A DNA stretch of 6,678 nt from Candidatus Peribacterales bacterium (GTDB taxonomy: Bacteria; Patescibacteriota; Gracilibacteria; Peribacterales; Peribacteraceae), in assembly GCA_021731345.1 (NCBI GenBank), contig JAKFXO010000112.1, positions 1 to 6,678 on the forward strand, read 5' to 3'. How positions within the stretch are numbered: position 1 is the first letter of the stretch; the number at the start of each line of letters is the position of its first letter. Shown here piece by piece: positions 5,141 to 6,678 of the stretch. Both the position numbers and the translations under genes were made by a program. The notes beneath the pieces were generated by a model that made no database searches, was not told the DNA's origin, and was given only the letters and a program-made list of their open reading frames with translations.

Positions 5141-5233
5141 TTACAGATGTTGAGAAAGCGAGCTCATCACGACGACGAGGCAAGCGGCGAAGACCACGAG
5201 AAACGGTGACATTCCGAGAGTGCGGCTACGCAT
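5141..5233 (-). CDS. Possible 30-residue single-pass membrane peptide
   Basis: The minus strand from ATG at 5233 to TAA at 5141 encodes a 30-residue peptide with a basic N-terminus (MRSRTLGMSP) followed by a run of hydrophobic residues (FLVVFAACLVVVM, 11-23) and a short polar tail, like a small single-pass membrane protein or toxin-like peptide. A promoter-like pair on the same strand (TTGCCC and TATACT) lies upstream and would give a leader of about 25 nt. There is no Shine-Dalgarno. It ends 15 bp from the rsmG stop, convergent with it. At 30 codons this could easily arise by chance; composition, promoter and otherwise empty spacer are the only support. No function is proposed. Confidence 0.35.
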   Translation of the reverse strand: MRSRTLGMSPFLVVFAACLVVVMSSLSQHL

Positions 5234-5265
5234 AGTTTTCGTGGGGAAAAATGTCGGCGAACCGC

Positions 5266-5293
5266 AGTATATGCCGTGCGTGATGCCGGGCAA
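5266..5293 (-). promoter_or_regulatory. Minus-strand promoter candidate in the rsmG-rlmE spacer
   Basis: On the minus strand TTGCCC (5293-5288) and TATACT (5271-5266) are 16 bp apart; the -10 matches consensus at five of six bases. Start would fall near 5259. It could drive the 30-codon ORF at 5233-5141 or a short RNA running antisense toward the rsmG 3' end. Confidence 0.4.
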
Positions 5294-5427
5294 TTGTGCG
5301 GTGGGGCCAATTGTGACGCAGTAGCAGGAGACTTTGTGGGTAATGCTTCAAAGAACGCTTCCGTAAGCCAATATCTTGGGTGTACCATAGGGACAATCTT
5401 CCACCCTGCTGCCAAGCCAAAATTGCT

Positions 5428-6015
5428 ATGCCAAAACCGTACACGCCAAATGACAAGTGGAGTAAACGTGCGGCTGAGGAAGGCTACCGAGCACGGTCAG
5501 TGTACAAACTGATGGAGCTTGATGTTCGTTATCATCTTTTGAACCAAGGGATGAAAGTATTGGATATCGGCGCAGCACCTGGTTCGTGGTTGCAGTACAC
5601 CTCAGATCGTATCGGTCCCAAAGGCATCGCACTGGGGCTTGATCTGAAAGAGATTAAAAAAATCGCACCGAATGTGAAGACAGCGGTGTGCGATGTGAAT
5701 GACGAGGCTGCCGTTGAAAAAGCGATGGCAGATGCTGGCATCGCACAGGCGGATATTGTTCTCTCAGACATTGCGCCGAATACGAGCGGTATCAAAGACG
5801 TTGACCAGTGGCGATCCATCGAACTGAGTCGCATGGTCGTGCTCTTTGCCAAGCGTCATCTGCGTCCGGGTGGCAGATTGGTCATGAAAGTATTTCGTGG
5901 AAAAAACTTTGATGAGTTTCTCGCCGAAGTTCGGCAGACGTGGCCAAATGCAAAGCCATACATCGTAGAGGCGAGCCGCGACCGCAGCCGCGAAGTGTAC
6001 GTCGTCTGTAAATAA
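5428..6015 (+). CDS. rlmE: 23S rRNA 2'-O-methyltransferase RlmE (FtsJ/RrmJ)
   Basis: This 195-residue protein methylates the 2'-O of U2552 (E. coli numbering) in the 23S rRNA A-loop, a late step of 50S assembly. Family marks are EEGYRARSVYKLMELD (17-32), the SAM loop VLDIGAAPGSWLQY (44-57), LSDIAPNTSG (112-121), GGRLVMKVFRG (148-158) and SREVYVV (187-193). The K-D-K-E catalytic tetrad is complete at K27, D114, K154 and E189, matching E. coli 38-124-164-199 with an almost constant offset. ATG at 5428 is chosen because MPKPYTPNDKW fits the family N-terminus; a GTG at 5380 would add 16 residues with two adjacent Cys that fit nothing. Unlike most genes here it has no TANNNT box 6-9 nt upstream, and no Shine-Dalgarno either, so initiation is unclear. 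ftsE follows 100 bp later. Confidence 0.96.
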   Translation: MPKPYTPNDKWSKRAAEEGYRARSVYKLMELDVRYHLLNQGMKVLDIGAAPGSWLQYTSDRIGPKGIALGLDLKEIKKIAPNVKTAVCDVNDEAAVEKAMADAGIAQADIVLSDIAPNTSGIKDVDQWRSIELSRMVVLFAKRHLRPGGRLVMKVFRGKNFDEFLAEVRQTWPNAKPYIVEASRDRSREVYVVCK

Positions 6016-6070
6016 AAAGTGAAGAATGAACATGGCATGATACGAATGTCTATTTTCACTTTTCATTCGT
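6015..6070 (+). other. Pseudoknot-like complementary arms after rlmE
   Basis: Two perfect complementary pairs interleave. Arm A, AAAAGTGAA (6015-6023), pairs with TTCACTTTT (6055-6063). Arm B, ACGAATG (6042-6048), pairs with CATTCGT (6064-6070). The order A5', B5', A3', B3' is that of an H-type pseudoknot, and A3' abuts B3'. The alternative is two competing hairpins, with loops of 31 and 15 nt. It begins at the rlmE stop and ends 46 nt before ftsE, so it could be a 3' UTR structure, terminator or decay barrier. Stem A is AT-rich; stability was not computed. Confidence 0.4.
6053..6065. repeat. TTTTCACTTTTCA word shared with the purE upstream region
   Basis: The 13-bp word TTTTCACTTTTCA occurs here and at 954-966 ahead of purE. 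In both places TTCGTGC follows: at 982-988 directly before the purE ATG, and at 6066-6072 here. The 9-bp core TTCACTTTT also occurs inverted at 6015-6023. Confidence 0.6.
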
Positions 6071-6102
6071 GCGGTCAATGGTACGAACACTTCGCTTTGG
6101 CG

Positions 6103-6108
6103 TATGAT
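6103..6108 (+). promoter_or_regulatory. Candidate leaderless -10 box of ftsE
   Basis: TATGAT ends 7 nt before the ATG at 6116, the same box and spacing as at the glycosylase gene. Two further in-frame ATGs (6104, 6107) lie inside or at the edge of this box and would be upstream of the transcript start, so 6116 is the likelier start. No clear -35 is seen. Confidence 0.5.
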
Positions 6109-6115
6109 GATCTCC

Positions 6116-6678
6116 ATGATTAGTTTCACGGGCGTCTCCAAAGAATACGGAGGACGCGAAGTTCTCACCGATGTGAACTTCCAGGTCAATCCCGGCGAAT
6201 TCATTTGTCTGACTGGCCCGAGCGGTGCTGGTAAATCAACGATTGTTCACCTTCTTATTCGTGCTGACGTTCCCACAAACGGCGTCATCGAAGTGGATGG
6301 AGCGAATCTTGCCAAGCTACCACCACCTATTTTGCAGCTCTACCGTCGTCGTACGGGAGTTGTCTTTCAAGATTACAAATTGTTACCGGATCGCACGGTG
6401 GAAGAGAACATCGCCTTTGCATTAGAAGTTTGCGGTGAGCCTGATGAGATAGTGGATGAACGTACCGCGGAGATTATGGATCGATTGAAGCTTTCAGATC
6501 GTGCTGACGCGTTTCCAAGTGAACTGTCTGGAGGAGAAAAGACACGCACTGCGCTCGCACGCGCGCTCGTGCATAAGCCTGGCATTCTCATTGCAGACGA
6601 ACCAACCGGCAATATCGATCCAGATCAATCCATTCATATTCTGAATTTTTTACGTCAGGTGAACTCCGAAGGAACGAC
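6116..6678 (+). CDS. ftsE: Cell-division ABC ATPase FtsE, C-terminus cut by window edge
   Basis: The first 187 residues of an ABC ATPase are present; family length is about 220-230, so roughly 80 percent is seen. Motifs in order are Walker A GPSGAGKST (34-42), Q-loop VVFQDYKLL (82-90), LSGGEKTR (137-144, where LSGGEQQR is usual), Walker B ILIADEP (157-163) and D-loop TGNID (164-168). The stretch QDYKLLPDRTVEENIAFAL is typical of FtsE rather than of other ABC ATPases. FtsE pairs with membrane protein FtsX and uses ATP to activate peptidoglycan hydrolases at the division site. ftsX would be expected just past the right edge but cannot be seen. The start at 6116 (MISFTGVSKEYG) is preferred to in-frame ATGs at 6104 and 6107 because of the box at 6103-6108. 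Confidence 0.95.
   Translation, partial: MISFTGVSKEYGGREVLTDVNFQVNPGEFICLTGPSGAGKSTIVHLLIRADVPTNGVIEVDGANLAKLPPPILQLYRRRTGVVFQDYKLLPDRTVEENIAFALEVCGEPDEIVDERTAEIMDRLKLSDRADAFPSELSGGEKTRTALARALVHKPGILIADEPTGNIDPDQSIHILNFLRQVNSEGT

Larger units (their letters stand above)
5126..5427. other. Spacer between rsmG and rlmE
   Basis: A 302-bp stretch with no clear plus-strand gene. It holds a candidate 30-codon minus-strand ORF (5141-5233) with a promoter-like element upstream (5266-5293), and two identical CAATTGTG words 17 bp apart (5291-5298 and 5308-5315). I see no intrinsic terminator for rsmG and no strong promoter for rlmE; TACCAT (5383-5388) is the best -10-like word and would leave a leader of about 30-35 nt. 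A 78-codon plus frame (5276-5512) runs into rlmE in another frame and looks spurious. Confidence 0.55.

Noticed and set aside
5380..5427. GTG start for rlmE at 5380
   Set aside because: The 16 added residues do not fit the family N-terminus and there is no better initiation signal than at 5428, although neither start has a Shine-Dalgarno.
5276..5512. 78-codon plus-strand frame in the rsmG-rlmE spacer
   Set aside because: It runs into rlmE in a different frame, starts at GTG without support and has no recognisable composition or motif.
1..6678. CRISPR array, transposon or phage segment
   Set aside because: No regularly spaced repeats, no terminal inverted repeats and no transposase, integrase or phage structural gene were seen on either strand.
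1..6678. TGA as a glycine codon (Gracilibacteria-type code)
   Set aside because: TGA cleanly ends the 91-residue ORF and the glycosylase, and the conserved proteins contain no internal TGA.

Overview
This window looks like part of a compact, gene-dense bacterial chromosome, most likely from the Patescibacteria/CPR and perhaps near the Peregrinibacteria/Peribacteria. That placement is inference. It rests on short intergenic gaps, a small four-helix membrane protein of a type I associate with CPR genomes, a family 4 uracil-DNA glycosylase with an incomplete Fe-S ligand set, pheS without pheT beside it, and start codons that mostly lack Shine-Dalgarno sequences but sit just downstream of a TANNNT box. 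TGA ends two genes (the 91-residue ORF at 1446-1721 and the glycosylase), so this is not the TGA=Gly code of Gracilibacteria/Absconditabacteria. I see no transposase, phage gene, CRISPR array or integrase.

Layout. Positions 1-612 (minus) hold the N-terminal 204 residues of a DedA/VTT membrane protein that runs off the left edge. Upstream of it, also on minus, is tRNA-Ala(GGC) at 658-733 with encoded CCA and the G3-U70 identity pair. A 22-bp copy of the tRNA 5' end recurs 99 bp away in an otherwise gene-free stretch (734-988). On the plus strand come a class II-like purE (989-1441), an unrecognised 91-residue ORF (1446-1721), a family 4-like uracil-DNA glycosylase (1752-2306), a 120-residue four-helix membrane protein overlapping it by ATGA (2303-2665), and pheS (2687-3694). 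pheS converges on pyrE (minus, 3742-4386) across a 47-bp gap with two overlapping hairpins and a T-tract. pyrE diverges from rsmG (4451-5125) across 64 bp. A 302-bp spacer follows, with a possible 30-residue membrane peptide on minus. Then come rlmE (5428-6015), a spacer with pseudoknot-like complementarity, and ftsE (6116 to the right edge, truncated).

How they fit together: this is a housekeeping neighbourhood, not an accessory island. It covers translation (tRNA-Ala, PheS, 16S methyltransferase RsmG, 23S methyltransferase RlmE), nucleotide synthesis (PurE, PyrE), uracil repair, cell division (FtsE) and membrane homeostasis (DedA-type). Most genes appear to have their own promoter rather than forming one long operon. 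The clearest unusual signal is a repeated architecture at six starts (purE, udg, pheS, pyrE, rsmG, ftsE): a TANNNT box whose last base lies 6-9 nt before the start codon, as expected for leaderless mRNAs. Other points are the animal-like PurE, the glycosylase lacking two of four cluster cysteines, and the tRNA fragment repeat. I did not find a clearly new multigene system.
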